Counted from the stretch's first letter, positions 52,567-62,596 are shown. The stretch is DNA of 64,000 bases from an uncultured Lachnospiraceae bacterium (GCA_934317845.1 CAKRES010000003.1:112209-176208), one strand, 5' to 3'. The notes: a model not told the origin generated them from the letters alone. Numbers and translations: made by a program.

Positions 52567-55500
52567 ATGGCAGAGATGAATCAGCAGAATGAGGCGCAAT
52601 TAAGATTTGACGCCATTAAAATTGGATTGGCTTCACCGGAAAAGATCAGAGAATGGTCTCGTGGTGAGGTATTAAAACCGGAGACGATCAATTACAGAAC
52701 GTTAAAACCGGAACGTGATGGATTGTTCTGCGAGCGCATTTTTGGACCACAAAAAGACTGGGAATGTCATTGTGGTAAGTATAAAAAAGTAAGATTCAAA
52801 GGTATTGTCTGTGACAAGTGTGGAGTAGAGATCACGAAGGCCAGCGTACGTCGTGAGCGTATGGGTCACATTGAGTTAGCTGCCCCGGTTTCACACATCT
52901 GGTATTTCAAAGGAATTCCATCAAGAATTGCTTTGATGCTTGACATTACACCAAAGGCATTAGAGAAGGTATTGTATTTTGCAGCATATATCGTAACTGA
53001 TCCGGGACAGAGTAATTTCCAGAAAGGTCAGGTAATCTCTGATGAAGAATTAAGACTGGCTGAGGATGAGTTTGGATATGATGCATTTAAGGCAGGAACC
53101 GGTGCAGAAGCAGTAAAGCTTTTGTTATCCCAGGTTGACTTAGAGGCAGAATCTGTGGCATTAAAGGCAAAGATCAAGGAATCTACACCACAGAATCAGG
53201 TGAAACTGATCAAACGTCTTGAGGTTGTAGAGGCATTCCGTAATTCGGACAACAAGCCGGAATGGATGATCCTTGATGTTATTCCGGTTATCCCACCGGA
53301 TCTTCGTCCGATGGTACAGCTTGATGGTGGACGTTTCGCAACGTCAGATCTGAATGATCTGTATCGTCGAATCATTAACCGAAATAACCGTCTGAAGAAA
53401 TTATTAGAGCTGGATGCACCGGATATGATCGTACGGAATGAAAAACGTATGTTACAGGAAGCGGTAGATGCCCTGATCGATAACGGTCGTCGTGGACGTC
53501 CGGTCACTGGTCCTGGTAACCGTGCCCTCAAATCTCTTTCTGAGATGTTAAAAGGTAAGCAGGGACGTTTCCGTCAGAACTTACTTGGTAAACGTGTAGA
53601 TTATTCCGGACGTTCCGTAATCGTGGTAGGACCGGAGCTTAAGATTTACCAGTGTGGTCTTCCAAAGGAAATGGCGATCGAGTTATTCAAGCCATTCGTA
53701 ATGAAAGAATTAGTTGCCAAAAAAGATGATGTGCATAACATCAAGCAGGCAAAGAAAAAGGTAGAGAAATTAGAGGATGATGTGTGGGATGTATTAGAGG
53801 ATGTCATCAAAGAGCATCCGGTTATGTTAAACCGTGCTCCTACGCTGCATCGTCTTGGTATTCAGGCATTTGAGCCGGTACTGGTAGAAGGTAAAGCGAT
53901 CAAGCTGCATCCATTGGTATGTACCGCATACAACGCCGATTTCGATGGAGATCAGATGGCTGTGCATCTTCCACTTTCTGTAGAAGCACAGGCAGAGTGC
54001 CGTTTCCTTCTGCTTTCTCCAAACAACCTGTTAAAGCCATCTGACGGTGGTCCGGTAGCCGTTCCTTCGCAGGATATGGTACTTGGTATTTACTACTTAA
54101 CGATGGATAAACCGGGAGCTCTTGGCGAAGGCAAGTTCTTTAAGTCTGAAAATGAAGCGATCTTAGCATATGAGAACAAGGTAGTAACCCTTCACTCTAA
54201 GATCAAAGTAAGACTGAAAGGCAAGGACAAAAACGGAAAAGACATCACCCAGATCGTAGAATGTACCGTGGGACGTTTGATCTTTAACGAGATCATTCCG
54301 CAGGATCTTGGCTATGTAGATCGTAGCAAGGATGAAAATGCATTAGTATTAGAGATTGATTTCCATGTAGGAAAGAAACAGCTTAAGAATATTCTGGATC
54401 GTTGTATCAACCTGCATGGTGCAACAGCGACCGCAGAAACATTGGATCATATCAAGAGTCTTGGTTACAAATACTCTACAAGAGCAGCAATGACGGTATC
54501 CATTTCCGATATGACCGTGCCGGCTTCTAAACCGGAGATTCTTGCAAAAGCACAGAAGCAGGTAGATGATCTGACGAAGAAATATCGTCGTGGTCTGTTG
54601 ACAGAGGAGGAGCGTTACAAATCTGTTGTCGATACCTGGTTCAAAGCAGATAATCAGTTGACCGATGACCTGATCAACGGTCTTGATAAATATAACAACA
54701 TCTTTATGATGGCGGATTCCGGAGCCCGTGGTTCCAACCAGCAGATCAAACAGTTAGCCGGTATGCGTGGTTTGATGGCAGATACCTTAGGTCGTACCAT
54801 TGAATTACCGATCAAGTCCAACTTCCGTGAAGGTCTTGACGTACTGGAGTACTTCATTTCTGCACATGGAGCACGTAAGGGACTTTCTGATACCGCTCTT
54901 CGTACTGCCGATTCCGGATATCTGACCAGACGTCTGGTAGATGTATCACAGGATATCGTAATCCGTGAAGTGGATTGTGCAGCCGGACAGGAAGAGCTTC
55001 CAGGTATGACCGTAGAAGCCTTCATGGACGGAAAAGAAACAATTGAAACGTTTAGAGACCGTATTTTAGGTCGATATGCAGCAGAGACGATCAATGATCC
55101 GGAGACAGGAGAAATGATCGTAAAACGCAATCATATGATTACACCACAGCGTGCAGATAAGATCATTGCTGCAGGCTATGAGAAGATTAAGATCCGTACG
55201 ATCCTGACCTGTCAGTCACACAGTGGTGTCTGTGCAAAATGTTACGGTGCGAACATGGCAACCGGCCAGATGGTACAGGTAGGTGAAGCAGTAGGTATTA
55301 TTGCAGCACAGTCCATTGGTGAGCCGGGTACACAGCTTACCATGCGTAACTTCCATGCGGGTGGAGTTGCCGGTGGTGACGATATCACACAGGGTCTTCC
55401 TCGTGTTGAGGAATTATTTGAGGCACGTAAGCCGAAAGGACTTGCGATTCTTACTGAATTTGCCGGTAAGGTAGAGCTTCGTGAAGTAAAACAGAAACGT

Positions 55501-56238
55501 GAAGTCGTTGTCACAAATGACGAGACAGGAGAGTCCAAAGCATACCTGATCCCATATGGATCACGTATTAAGGTTATGGATGGCCAGATGTTAGAGGCCG
55601 GTGACGAATTGACCGAAGGTTCTGTAAATCCGCATGACATTTTAAAGATTAAAAATGTACGTGCCGTACAGGATTACATGTTGCGTGAAGTGCAGCGTGT
55701 ATACCGTCTGCAGGGTGTAGATATCAATGATAAGCATATTGAGATCATTGTACGTCAGATGCTCAAGAAGATTAAGATTCATGAGAGTGGCGATACCAAT
55801 TATCTTCCAGGAATGCAGGTTGGCGTGATCGAGTTTAATGAGACCAACCGTAAGATGGTAGAGCAGGGTCTGGAGCCGGCTGTTGGTGAGCAGGTAATGT
55901 TAGGTATTACGAAAGCTTCCTTAGCAACGGATTCCTTCCTGTCAGCAGCATCCTTCCAGGAGACAACAAAGGTATTGACCGATGCGGCGATCAAAGGTAA
56001 GACTGATCCGCTTTACGGAATCAAGGAGAACGTTCTGATCGGTAAGCTGATCCCAGCAGGAACCGGAATGAAACGTTATCGTTCTGTCAAACTTGATACA
56101 GATGTAGAGGAGTTTGGAATGGACGACGAATTAGACTTCGGCGATGACTTTGAACTTACGGATACAGATACAACGGAAGAGATTGTAGAAAATGCAGATG
56201 AGCTGGTAACAGCAAATGCAGAAGAGACGGAAGAATAG
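52567..56238 (+). CDS. rpoC: RNA polymerase beta' subunit
   Basis: 1223 residues, AAAGGAG upstream. Catalytic subunit: NADFDGDQMAVH with Asp458, Asp460 and Asp462 holds the active-site magnesium. Zinc finger at the N-terminus (Cys67, Cys69 and a following CDKC), a second in CQSHSGVCAKCYG. GARGSNQQIKQLAGMRGLM is the trigger/bridge region. The tail is acidic, Asp/Glu/Thr-rich. Terminator follows. Confidence 0.98.
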   Translation: MAEMNQQNEAQLRFDAIKIGLASPEKIREWSRGEVLKPETINYRTLKPERDGLFCERIFGPQKDWECHCGKYKKVRFKGIVCDKCGVEITKASVRRERMGHIELAAPVSHIWYFKGIPSRIALMLDITPKALEKVLYFAAYIVTDPGQSNFQKGQVISDEELRLAEDEFGYDAFKAGTGAEAVKLLLSQVDLEAESVALKAKIKESTPQNQVKLIKRLEVVEAFRNSDNKPEWMILDVIPVIPPDLRPMVQLDGGRFATSDLNDLYRRIINRNNRLKKLLELDAPDMIVRNEKRMLQEAVDALIDNGRRGRPVTGPGNRALKSLSEMLKGKQGRFRQNLLGKRVDYSGRSVIVVGPELKIYQCGLPKEMAIELFKPFVMKELVAKKDDVHNIKQAKKKVEKLEDDVWDVLEDVIKEHPVMLNRAPTLHRLGIQAFEPVLVEGKAIKLHPLVCTAYNADFDGDQMAVHLPLSVEAQAECRFLLLSPNNLLKPSDGGPVAVPSQDMVLGIYYLTMDKPGALGEGKFFKSENEAILAYENKVVTLHSKIKVRLKGKDKNGKDITQIVECTVGRLIFNEIIPQDLGYVDRSKDENALVLEIDFHVGKKQLKNILDRCINLHGATATAETLDHIKSLGYKYSTRAAMTVSISDMTVPASKPEILAKAQKQVDDLTKKYRRGLLTEEERYKSVVDTWFKADNQLTDDLINGLDKYNNIFMMADSGARGSNQQIKQLAGMRGLMADTLGRTIELPIKSNFREGLDVLEYFISAHGARKGLSDTALRTADSGYLTRRLVDVSQDIVIREVDCAAGQEELPGMTVEAFMDGKETIETFRDRILGRYAAETINDPETGEMIVKRNHMITPQRADKIIAAGYEKIKIRTILTCQSHSGVCAKCYGANMATGQMVQVGEAVGIIAAQSIGEPGTQLTMRNFHAGGVAGGDDITQGLPRVEELFEARKPKGLAILTEFAGKVELREVKQKREVVVTNDETGESKAYLIPYGSRIKVMDGQMLEAGDELTEGSVNPHDILKIKNVRAVQDYMLREVQRVYRLQGVDINDKHIEIIVRQMLKKIKIHESGDTNYLPGMQVGVIEFNETNRKMVEQGLEPAVGEQVMLGITKASLATDSFLSAASFQETTKVLTDAAIKGKTDPLYGIKENVLIGKLIPAGTGMKRYRSVKLDTDVEEFGMDDELDFGDDFELTDTDTTEEIVENADELVTANAEETEE

Positions 56239-56252
56239 TCTGAATAAAAATA

Positions 56253-56290
56253 AAACTGCCCGGAATGCGATCCGGGTGGTTTATTTTTTT
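56253..56290 (+). terminator. Intrinsic terminator after rpoC
   Basis: AAACTGCCCGGA pairs with TCCGGGTGGTTT (two G-U) around ATGCGA, followed by ATTTTTTT. Confidence 0.82.
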
Positions 56291-56325
56291 GGAGAAAATA
56301 AGAGAACATACAGGAGGTGAAAACA

Positions 56326-57690
56326 ATGAAAAACAGTATGATATATAAAAAGGCACTGACGATCGCGGTTCCCATGATGATACAGAACGGGATTACCAAT
56401 ATGGTCGGTCTGGTAGATAATTTAATGGTAGGAAGCCTTGGTACAGAGGCGATGACAGGAGTAGCAATCGTAAACCAGCTATTATTTGTCAATAATCTTG
56501 CAATTTTTGGTGGGCTGGCAGGACCGGGAATTTACGGCGCACAGTATTATGGTAAGGGAGATAAAAAAGGATTTCAAAATACGGTTCGGTTCAAATTCTG
56601 GATCTGTTTGTTTTGTGTGGTGATAGCTGCACTGCTTTTTGCGACGCAGGCAGACCTGTTGATCGGACTTTATTTAAAAGGAGAAAGCCAGTCACTCGAT
56701 CGTGCTGCAACATTACTTTTTGGAAAGGAATATCTGGCAGTGATGATCGCTACATTGGTTCCTTTTGCAATAACACAGGTATATGCAAGCAGTCTGAGAG
56801 AAACCGGAGAAACGATGAAACCAATGGTAGCCGGGATCGTATCTGTCTTTGTCGATATTATATTTAACTATGCGTTGATCTTTGGACATTTTGGATTCCC
56901 TAAGCTTGGAGTTGTTGGGGCTGCACTTGCAACAGTGCTGGCAAGAATTACAGAGTGTCTGATCGTTGTGATATGGAGCCATATAAAACGAAAGAAACAT
57001 TCATTTCTGGTGGGCTTGTATCGGACATTCAAAGTTCCGGCTGCACAGTGCGTTCAGATTGGGAAAAAAGGACTTCCTATATTTGCCAACGAATTTTTCT
57101 GGGCAAGCTCCATGGCAGTTCTGACACAGAATTATTCCATGAAAGGGTTGAGTGTAGTAGCGGGGATCAATATTTCCAATACGATCTGTAACTTGTTCAA
57201 TGTTTCCTTTATTGCCCTTGGATCGTCAGTAGGTGTGATACTGGGACAATATCTTGGCGGAAAGGAATTTGAAAAAGCCAAAAAAGCAAGCCGTGTGCTG
57301 ATGAATTTTACAGCGGGAGTCAGTCTTTTCTTTGGCTTGCTGCTGATCTTAATTTCCGGTATTTTCCCGGGCTTTTATGATACGACGGTGCAGGTAAAGC
57401 ATATGGCGACCAGATTTATTATATGTACGGCACTGTTTTTCCCAATACAGGGCTACATCAATGCAATGTATTTTACGCTTCGTTCCGGTGGAAAAACTTT
57501 GATCACGTTTTTATTTGACAGCGTATTTAACTGTTTGATCAGTGTTCCGGTGGCATTTGTATTGTGCCGGTATTCTCCGCTTCCTATTCTGGTGATCTAT
57601 GCCGTGATACAGGCACTTGACCTGATCAAGCTGGTGATCGGAGGTATACTGATCAGAAAAGGAGTCTGGATTTCCAATCTTGTCGAATAA
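56326..57690 (+). CDS. MATE family efflux transporter
   Basis: 454 residues, AGGAGGTG six bases before ATG 56326. MATE signatures: KKALTIAVPMMIQNGITNMVGLVDNLMVGSLG, GLAGPGIYGAQYYGKGDKKGFQNT and PFAITQVYASSLRETGET, then the second-half repeat SSVGVILGQYLGGKEFEKAKKASR. About 12 helices. It differs from the MATE gene at 33000. It sits as a single gene between rpoC and the rpsL promoter; substrate unknown. Confidence 0.87.
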   Translation: MKNSMIYKKALTIAVPMMIQNGITNMVGLVDNLMVGSLGTEAMTGVAIVNQLLFVNNLAIFGGLAGPGIYGAQYYGKGDKKGFQNTVRFKFWICLFCVVIAALLFATQADLLIGLYLKGESQSLDRAATLLFGKEYLAVMIATLVPFAITQVYASSLRETGETMKPMVAGIVSVFVDIIFNYALIFGHFGFPKLGVVGAALATVLARITECLIVVIWSHIKRKKHSFLVGLYRTFKVPAAQCVQIGKKGLPIFANEFFWASSMAVLTQNYSMKGLSVVAGINISNTICNLFNVSFIALGSSVGVILGQYLGGKEFEKAKKASRVLMNFTAGVSLFFGLLLILISGIFPGFYDTTVQVKHMATRFIICTALFFPIQGYINAMYFTLRSGGKTLITFLFDSVFNCLISVPVAFVLCRYSPLPILVIYAVIQALDLIKLVIGGILIRKGVWISNLVE

Positions 57691-57737
57691 AAAGCAGGAA
57701 AAATAAAAAATTTATAAGGAAAATGAGAAAATGACAC

Positions 57738-57766
57738 TTGACAAGCTAAAATAAAGTAGATAAAAT
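57738..57766 (+). promoter_or_regulatory. Sigma-A promoter of rpsL-rpsG-fusA
   Basis: TTGACA (57738-57743), 17-base spacer, TAAAAT (57761-57766). A perfect 8-bp hairpin ATGCGTAG-ATA-CTACGCAT (57775-57793) forms the start of the leader. Confidence 0.78.
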
Positions 57767-57844
57767 GGATAAGCATGCGTAGATACTACGCATAGTTTGA
57801 TTGCAATTTAGCAACCTAGAATTAATATCGCAGGAGGTGAAATC

Positions 57845-58258
57845 ATGCCAACATTTAACCAGTTAGTTAGAAAAGGAAGACAGACTGTAAGCAAGAAGTC
57901 TACTGCACCAGCTTTACAGAAGGGTTACAACTCTTTAAAGAAAAAGCCAACCGATACTGCAGCTCCACAGAAGAGAGGTGTTTGTACCGCAGTTAAGACA
58001 GCTACACCGAAAAAGCCTAACTCAGCGCTTCGTAAGATCGCCAGAGTACGTCTTTCTAACGGAATCGAAGTAACAAGCTACATTCCAGGTGAGGGTCACA
58101 ACCTTCAGGAGCATAGCGTTGTTCTGATCCGTGGAGGAAGAGTAAAGGATTTACCTGGTACCCGTTACCACATCGTTCGTGGAACATTGGATACTGCAGG
58201 TGTTGCGAACAGAAAGCAGGCTCGTTCTAAGTACGGTGCTAAGAGACCTAAGAAATAG
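57845..58258 (+). CDS. rpsL: 30S ribosomal protein S12
   Basis: 137 residues, AGGAGGTGA upstream. Decoding-centre protein. The streptomycin positions are wild type: TPKKPNSALRK and GGRVKDLPGTRYH. MPTFNQLVRKGRQ is the usual start. rpsG follows after a 156-base spacer. Confidence 0.97.
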   Translation: MPTFNQLVRKGRQTVSKKSTAPALQKGYNSLKKKPTDTAAPQKRGVCTAVKTATPKKPNSALRKIARVRLSNGIEVTSYIPGEGHNLQEHSVVLIRGGRVKDLPGTRYHIVRGTLDTAGVANRKQARSKYGAKRPKK

Positions 58259-58414
58259 GCCTTAGAACGTTATAACGACCAACAGTTTGTACAAGTGCTG
58301 GAGAAAGCGATATTACCCTGTATAGGTTGCAGGATATAAAGTAACGTTTTTACCCGCACGAACGGCCAAAGGCCGAGTACCGAAGAATTAATTATTATTA
58401 AGGAGGGAAGAACC

Positions 58415-58885
58415 GTGCCACGTAAAGGACATATTGCAAAGAGAGAAGTTTTAGCGGATCCGATTTACAAGAATACTGTGGTTACCAAACTTATCAATAA
58501 CATTATGTTAGATGGTAAGAAAGGTGTAGCGCAGAAGATCGTATACGGCGCATTTGATCGTATTGCTGAAGAAACTGGCAAAGAGGCAATGGAAGTATTT
58601 ACAGAAGCCATGAACAACATTATGCCGGAATTAGAGGTAAAAGCTCGTCGTATCGGTGGAGCAACTTACCAGGTACCAATCGAGGTTCGTGCAGACAGAC
58701 GTCAGGCATTAGCACTTCGCTGGCTGACATTCTTTTCACGTAAAAGAAGTGAGAAGACAATGGAAGAGCGTTTAGCGAAAGAGATCTTAGATGCATCAAA
58801 CAACACTGGCGCTGCTGTTAAGAGAAAAGAAGACATGCATAAGATGGCAGAGGCTAATAAGGCATTTGCTCATTACAGATTCTAG
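58415..58885 (+). CDS. rpsG: 30S ribosomal protein S7
   Basis: 156 residues from GTG 58415, AAGGAGGG upstream. Organises the 30S head. MPRKGHIAKREVLADPIYKN and AMNNIMPELEVKARRIGGATYQVPIEV are standard. The spacer before it (58259-58414) is longer than needed and has a GGCC-AAA-GGCC stem, perhaps an S7-type regulatory site. fusA follows 18 bases on. Confidence 0.97.
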   Translation: MPRKGHIAKREVLADPIYKNTVVTKLINNIMLDGKKGVAQKIVYGAFDRIAEETGKEAMEVFTEAMNNIMPELEVKARRIGGATYQVPIEVRADRRQALALRWLTFFSRKRSEKTMEERLAKEILDASNNTGAAVKRKEDMHKMAEANKAFAHYRF

Positions 58886-58903
58886 TAGAAGGAGGAAAAA
58901 ATC

Positions 58904-61021
58904 TTGGCTGGAAGAGAATATCCATTAGATAGAACCAGAAATATTGGTATTATGGCGCATATCGATGCTGGTAAGACCACATTGACAGAGCGTATCCTCT
59001 ATTATACTGGTGTAAACTATAAGATTGGTGAGACTCATGACGGTGCTTCTACCATGGACTGGATGGAGCAGGAGCAGGAGAGAGGTATTACAATTACTTC
59101 TGCTGCAACTACTTGCCACTGGACACTGGAAGACCATCATAAGAAAAAAGATGGTGCATTAGAGCATCGTATCAACATCATTGATACTCCGGGCCACGTT
59201 GACTTCACAGTAGAGGTTGAGCGTTCGCTTCGTGTATTAGATGGTGCAGTAGGTGTGTTTGATGCAAAAGCAGGTGTTGAGCCTCAGTCAGAGAACGTAT
59301 GGCGTCAGGCTGACACATACAACGTACCACGTATGGCATTTATCAACAAGATGGATAAGATGGGTGCAGATTTCTTTATGTCTGTACAGACCATTATTGA
59401 TCGTCTTGGTAAAAATGCGATCCCGGTACAGATTCCAATCGGTAAGGAAGATGACTTTGCCGGATTGATCGATCTGTTCGAGATGGATGCATACTATTAT
59501 AAAGATGACAAAGGTGAGGATATCGAGATTACAGAGATTCCGGATGACTTAAAGGATCTTGCACAGGAATGGCATGATAATTTAGTTGAGAAGATCTGTG
59601 AGATGGATGACGACCTTATGATGATGTATCTGGAAGGAGAAGAGCCATCTGTAGAGCAGATGAAGGCTGTTCTTCGTAAGGCCACCATCGCTTGTGAAGC
59701 AGTTCCTGTATATTGTGGATCTGCATACAAGAACAAAGGTGTTCAGAAGATGTTAGACGGTGTTATTGAGTATATGCCGGCTCCAACTGATATCCCTGAT
59801 ATTACCGGTGTTGATGAGGACGGTAACGAGGTAACTCGTAAGTCTTCTGATGAAGAGCCATTTGCAGCATTAGCATTCAAGATCATGACTGACCCATTCG
59901 TAGGTAAGTTAGCATTCTTCCGTGTATATTCCGGAACACTGAATTCAGGATCTTATGTATTAAATGCAACAAAAGAAAAGAAAGAGCGTGTAGGACGTAT
60001 CGTTCAGATGCACGCAAACAAGCGTACAGAGATTGACAAGGTATACGCTGGAGATATCGCAGCTGCTGTAGGTTTCAAGGCTACAACAACAGGTGATACG
60101 ATCTGTGACGAGCAGCATCCGGTTATCCTTGAGTCTATGGAATTCCCTGAGCCGGTTATTGAGCTTGCAATCGAGCCAAAAACAAAGAACGATCAGGGTA
60201 AGATGGGTGAGGCTTTAGCAAAATTAGCAGAAGAGGATCCTACATTCCGTGCGCATACCGATCAGGAGACTGGTCAGACAATTATCGCAGGTATGGGTGA
60301 GCTCCACTTAGACGTTATCGTAGATCGTCTACTTCGTGAGTTCAAGGTAGAGGCAAATGTTGGTGCTCCTCAGGTAGCATACAAAGAAACCTTTACAAAG
60401 GCTGTCGATATTGATAGTAAATATGCAAAACAGTCAGGTGGTCGTGGTCAGTACGGTCACTGTAAAGTTAAATTCGAGCCAATGGATCCGAACGGAGAAG
60501 AAACATTCAAGTTCGAGTCTACCGTTGTTGGTGGTGCGATTCCAAAAGAGTACATCCCAGCAGTTGGAGAAGGTATCGAAGAGGCAGCACAGGCTGGTAT
60601 CCTTGCTGGATTCCCAGTACTTGGTGTATATGCCAACGTATATGATGGTTCTTACCATGAGGTCGATTCTTCCGAGATGGCATTCCACATTGCCGGATCT
60701 ATGGCATTCAAGGATGCAATGAAGAAGGGTGAGCCTGTATTATTAGAGCCGATCATGAAAGTGGAAGTAACAATGCCAGAGGAATACATGGGTGATGTTA
60801 TCGGAAGTCTGAACGCAAAACGTGGTCAGATCGAAGGTATGGACGACATCGGTGGTGGTAAGATCGTAAGAGCTTATGTTCCATTATCCGAGATGTTTGG
60901 TTACTCTACCGAACTTCGTTCCAGCACACAGGGTCGTGGTAATTACTCCATGTTCTTTGAGAGATACGAGCAGGTTCCAAAATCTGTTCAGGAAAAGATT
61001 ATTGCAAACCATAGCAAATAA
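58904..61021 (+). CDS. fusA: Elongation factor G
   Basis: 705 residues from TTG 58904, AAGGAGG upstream. Translocation GTPase. G1 MAHIDAGKTTLTERILYYTG, G2 RGITITSA, G3 DTPGHVDFT, G4 NKMDKMGADF. Domain IV contains the RGQYGHCKVKFEP loop; the C-terminus GYSTELRSSTQGRGNYSM is typical. Complete length. Confidence 0.98.
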   Translation: MAGREYPLDRTRNIGIMAHIDAGKTTLTERILYYTGVNYKIGETHDGASTMDWMEQEQERGITITSAATTCHWTLEDHHKKKDGALEHRINIIDTPGHVDFTVEVERSLRVLDGAVGVFDAKAGVEPQSENVWRQADTYNVPRMAFINKMDKMGADFFMSVQTIIDRLGKNAIPVQIPIGKEDDFAGLIDLFEMDAYYYKDDKGEDIEITEIPDDLKDLAQEWHDNLVEKICEMDDDLMMMYLEGEEPSVEQMKAVLRKATIACEAVPVYCGSAYKNKGVQKMLDGVIEYMPAPTDIPDITGVDEDGNEVTRKSSDEEPFAALAFKIMTDPFVGKLAFFRVYSGTLNSGSYVLNATKEKKERVGRIVQMHANKRTEIDKVYAGDIAAAVGFKATTTGDTICDEQHPVILESMEFPEPVIELAIEPKTKNDQGKMGEALAKLAEEDPTFRAHTDQETGQTIIAGMGELHLDVIVDRLLREFKVEANVGAPQVAYKETFTKAVDIDSKYAKQSGGRGQYGHCKVKFEPMDPNGEETFKFESTVVGGAIPKEYIPAVGEGIEEAAQAGILAGFPVLGVYANVYDGSYHEVDSSEMAFHIAGSMAFKDAMKKGEPVLLEPIMKVEVTMPEEYMGDVIGSLNAKRGQIEGMDDIGGGKIVRAYVPLSEMFGYSTELRSSTQGRGNYSMFFERYEQVPKSVQEKIIANHSK

Positions 61022-61055
61022 TCCAATAGGACTGGTATAATCCTTTGAAATATAC

Positions 61056-61084
61056 TTGAAATATTGAAAAAAATATACTATAAT
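61056..61084 (+). promoter_or_regulatory. Sigma-A promoter of tuf
   Basis: TTGAAA (61056-61061), 17-base spacer, TATAAT (61079-61084). tuf thus has its own promoter besides any read-through from fusA. Confidence 0.82.
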
Positions 61085-61085
61085 T

Positions 61086-61147
61086 CTAACTAATCGTGGG
61101 TGTATCCCATGCCTTTCGGGTACCAGCCAGGCTGGTACATTAGTTAG
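61086..61147 (+). ncRNA. Structured tuf leader RNA (candidate)
   Basis: CTAACTAAT (61086-61094) pairs with ATTAGTTAG (61139-61147), enclosing TGGG-TGTAT-CCCA and a long stem GTACCAGCC-A-GGCTGGTAC (61120-61138). This gives a three-way junction just after the transcription start. ATGGGCCCAT nearer the ribosome site is a further palindrome. No Rfam family recalled. Confidence 0.55.
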
Positions 61148-61202
61148 GGAATCATTTTATAAGATTGCCCGGATGGGCCCATTAAAAGGAGGATTTTAAA
61201 AA

Positions 61203-62390
61203 ATGTCTAAGGAAAAGTTTAATCGTAGCAAGCCGCATTGTAACATTGGTACTATCGGTCACGTAGATCATGGTAAAACTACTTTAACAGCAGCAATTAC
61301 AAAAGTGTTAGCTGCACGTGTAGAAGGTAATACAGCTGAGAACTTTGAGGATATCGATAAGGCTCCAGAGGAGAGAGAGCGTGGTATCACTATCTCTACA
61401 GCTCACGTTGAGTATCAGACAGCTAAGAGACATTACGCACACGTTGACTGTCCAGGCCATGCCGATTATGTAAAGAACATGATCACTGGTGCTGCTCAGA
61501 TGGATGGTGCTATCTTAGTAGTAGCTGCAACTGACGGTGTTATGGCACAGACCAAAGAGCACATCTTACTGTCTCGTCAGGTAGGTGTACCTTACATCGT
61601 AGTATTCTTAAATAAGTGCGATATGGTTGACGACGAAGAGTTGATCGAATTAGTAGAGATGGAAGTAACAGAGCAGTTAGAGGAGTATGGTTTCACTGAT
61701 TGCCCAATCATCAAGGGTTCTGCTTTAAAGGCTTTAGAGGATCCAAACGGCGAGTGGGGAGACAAGATCATGGAATTAATGGATACTGTAGATTCTTACA
61801 TTCCAGATCCTCAGCGTGCTACTGATCAGCCATTCTTAATGCCTGTAGAGGACGTATTTACAATTACCGGTCGTGGTACTGTAGCTACTGGTAGAGTAGA
61901 GCGTGGTACTCTTCACTTGAACGAGGAAGTTGAGATCGTTGGTGTTAAGGAAGAGACTCAGAAGACAGTTGTAACTGGTATCGAGATGTTCCGTAAGTTA
62001 TTAGACGAGGCTCAGGCTGGTGATAACATCGGTGCATTACTTCGTGGTATCCAGAGAACAGATATCGTTCGTGGACAGGTTTTAGCAGCTCCTGGAACTG
62101 TTACTTGCCACAAGAAGTTTACTGCTCAGGTTTACGTTTTAACTAAGGACGAGGGTGGACGTCATACTCCATTCTTCAACAACTATCGTCCACAGTTCTA
62201 TTTCCGTACAACTGATGTAACTGGTGTTTGCGAGTTACCTGCAGGTACAGAGATGTGTATGCCTGGTGATAACGTTGAGATGACTATCGAGTTAATTCAC
62301 CCAGTAGCTATGGAGCAGGGTCTTACATTCGCTATCCGTGAGGGTGGACGTACTGTAGGATCAGGACGTGTTGCTACAATCATCGAGTAA
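61203..62390 (+). CDS. tuf: Elongation factor Tu
   Basis: 395 residues, AAAGGAGG upstream. Delivers aminoacyl-tRNA. G1 GHVDHGKTTL, G2 RGITISTAH, G3 DCPGHADYVKNMITGAAQMDGA, G4 NKCDM. The C-terminus has HRTD-like QFYFRTTDVTGVCELP and ends IREGGRTVGSGRVATII. Codon choice is strongly biased, as expected for a highly expressed gene. Terminator follows. Confidence 0.98.
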   Translation: MSKEKFNRSKPHCNIGTIGHVDHGKTTLTAAITKVLAARVEGNTAENFEDIDKAPEERERGITISTAHVEYQTAKRHYAHVDCPGHADYVKNMITGAAQMDGAILVVAATDGVMAQTKEHILLSRQVGVPYIVVFLNKCDMVDDEELIELVEMEVTEQLEEYGFTDCPIIKGSALKALEDPNGEWGDKIMELMDTVDSYIPDPQRATDQPFLMPVEDVFTITGRGTVATGRVERGTLHLNEEVEIVGVKEETQKTVVTGIEMFRKLLDEAQAGDNIGALLRGIQRTDIVRGQVLAAPGTVTCHKKFTAQVYVLTKDEGGRHTPFFNNYRPQFYFRTTDVTGVCELPAGTEMCMPGDNVEMTIELIHPVAMEQGLTFAIREGGRTVGSGRVATIIE

Positions 62391-62410
62391 TACAATCTGA
62401 ATATAGATTT

Positions 62411-62426
62411 GTTATCGCAAGATAAC
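62411..62426 (+). other. GNRA-type hairpin after tuf
   Basis: GTTATC-GCAA-GATAAC forms a compact GNRA-capped stem 20 bases beyond the tuf stop; it may stabilise the 3' end of the tuf message. Confidence 0.5.
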
Positions 62427-62446
62427 GTTGTGTCCAAACGTAAGAT

Positions 62447-62476
62447 ACCCGTAGAACTTCGGTTCTACGGGTTTTT
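62447..62476 (+). terminator. Intrinsic terminator after tuf
   Basis: ACCCGTAGAAC-TTCG-GTTCTACGGGT, perfect 11-bp stem with UUCG tetraloop and five T. Confidence 0.93.
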
Positions 62477-62527
62477 CTGTTGGATAGAATCGTAAAAGAA
62501 TATGAAATAGAATAACGAATAGCAAAG

Positions 62528-62566
62528 ACAAACGGTTGCCGGGAGTATATCCTGACAACCGTTTGT
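62528..62566. repeat. Long inverted repeat at the core/accessory boundary
   Basis: ACAAACGGTTG (62528-62538) pairs with CAACCGTTTGT (62556-62566); the inside CGGGA/TCCTG continues the stem. No clear T run on either strand, though it could still end the minus-strand genes. It marks the change from core genes to AT-rich accessory DNA. Confidence 0.55.
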
Positions 62567-62596
62567 GATAACAGAATGATAACAAAAACTGCGATT

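Noticed and set aside
33000..57690. The two MATE genes as one transposed pair
   Set aside because: Their sequences differ widely and each has its own setting; no flanking repeats seen.
58259..58414. tRNA or small RNA gene in the rpsL-rpsG spacer
   Set aside because: No cloverleaf or promoter; only a short GGCC stem, so described as possible S7 control site in the rpsG entry.
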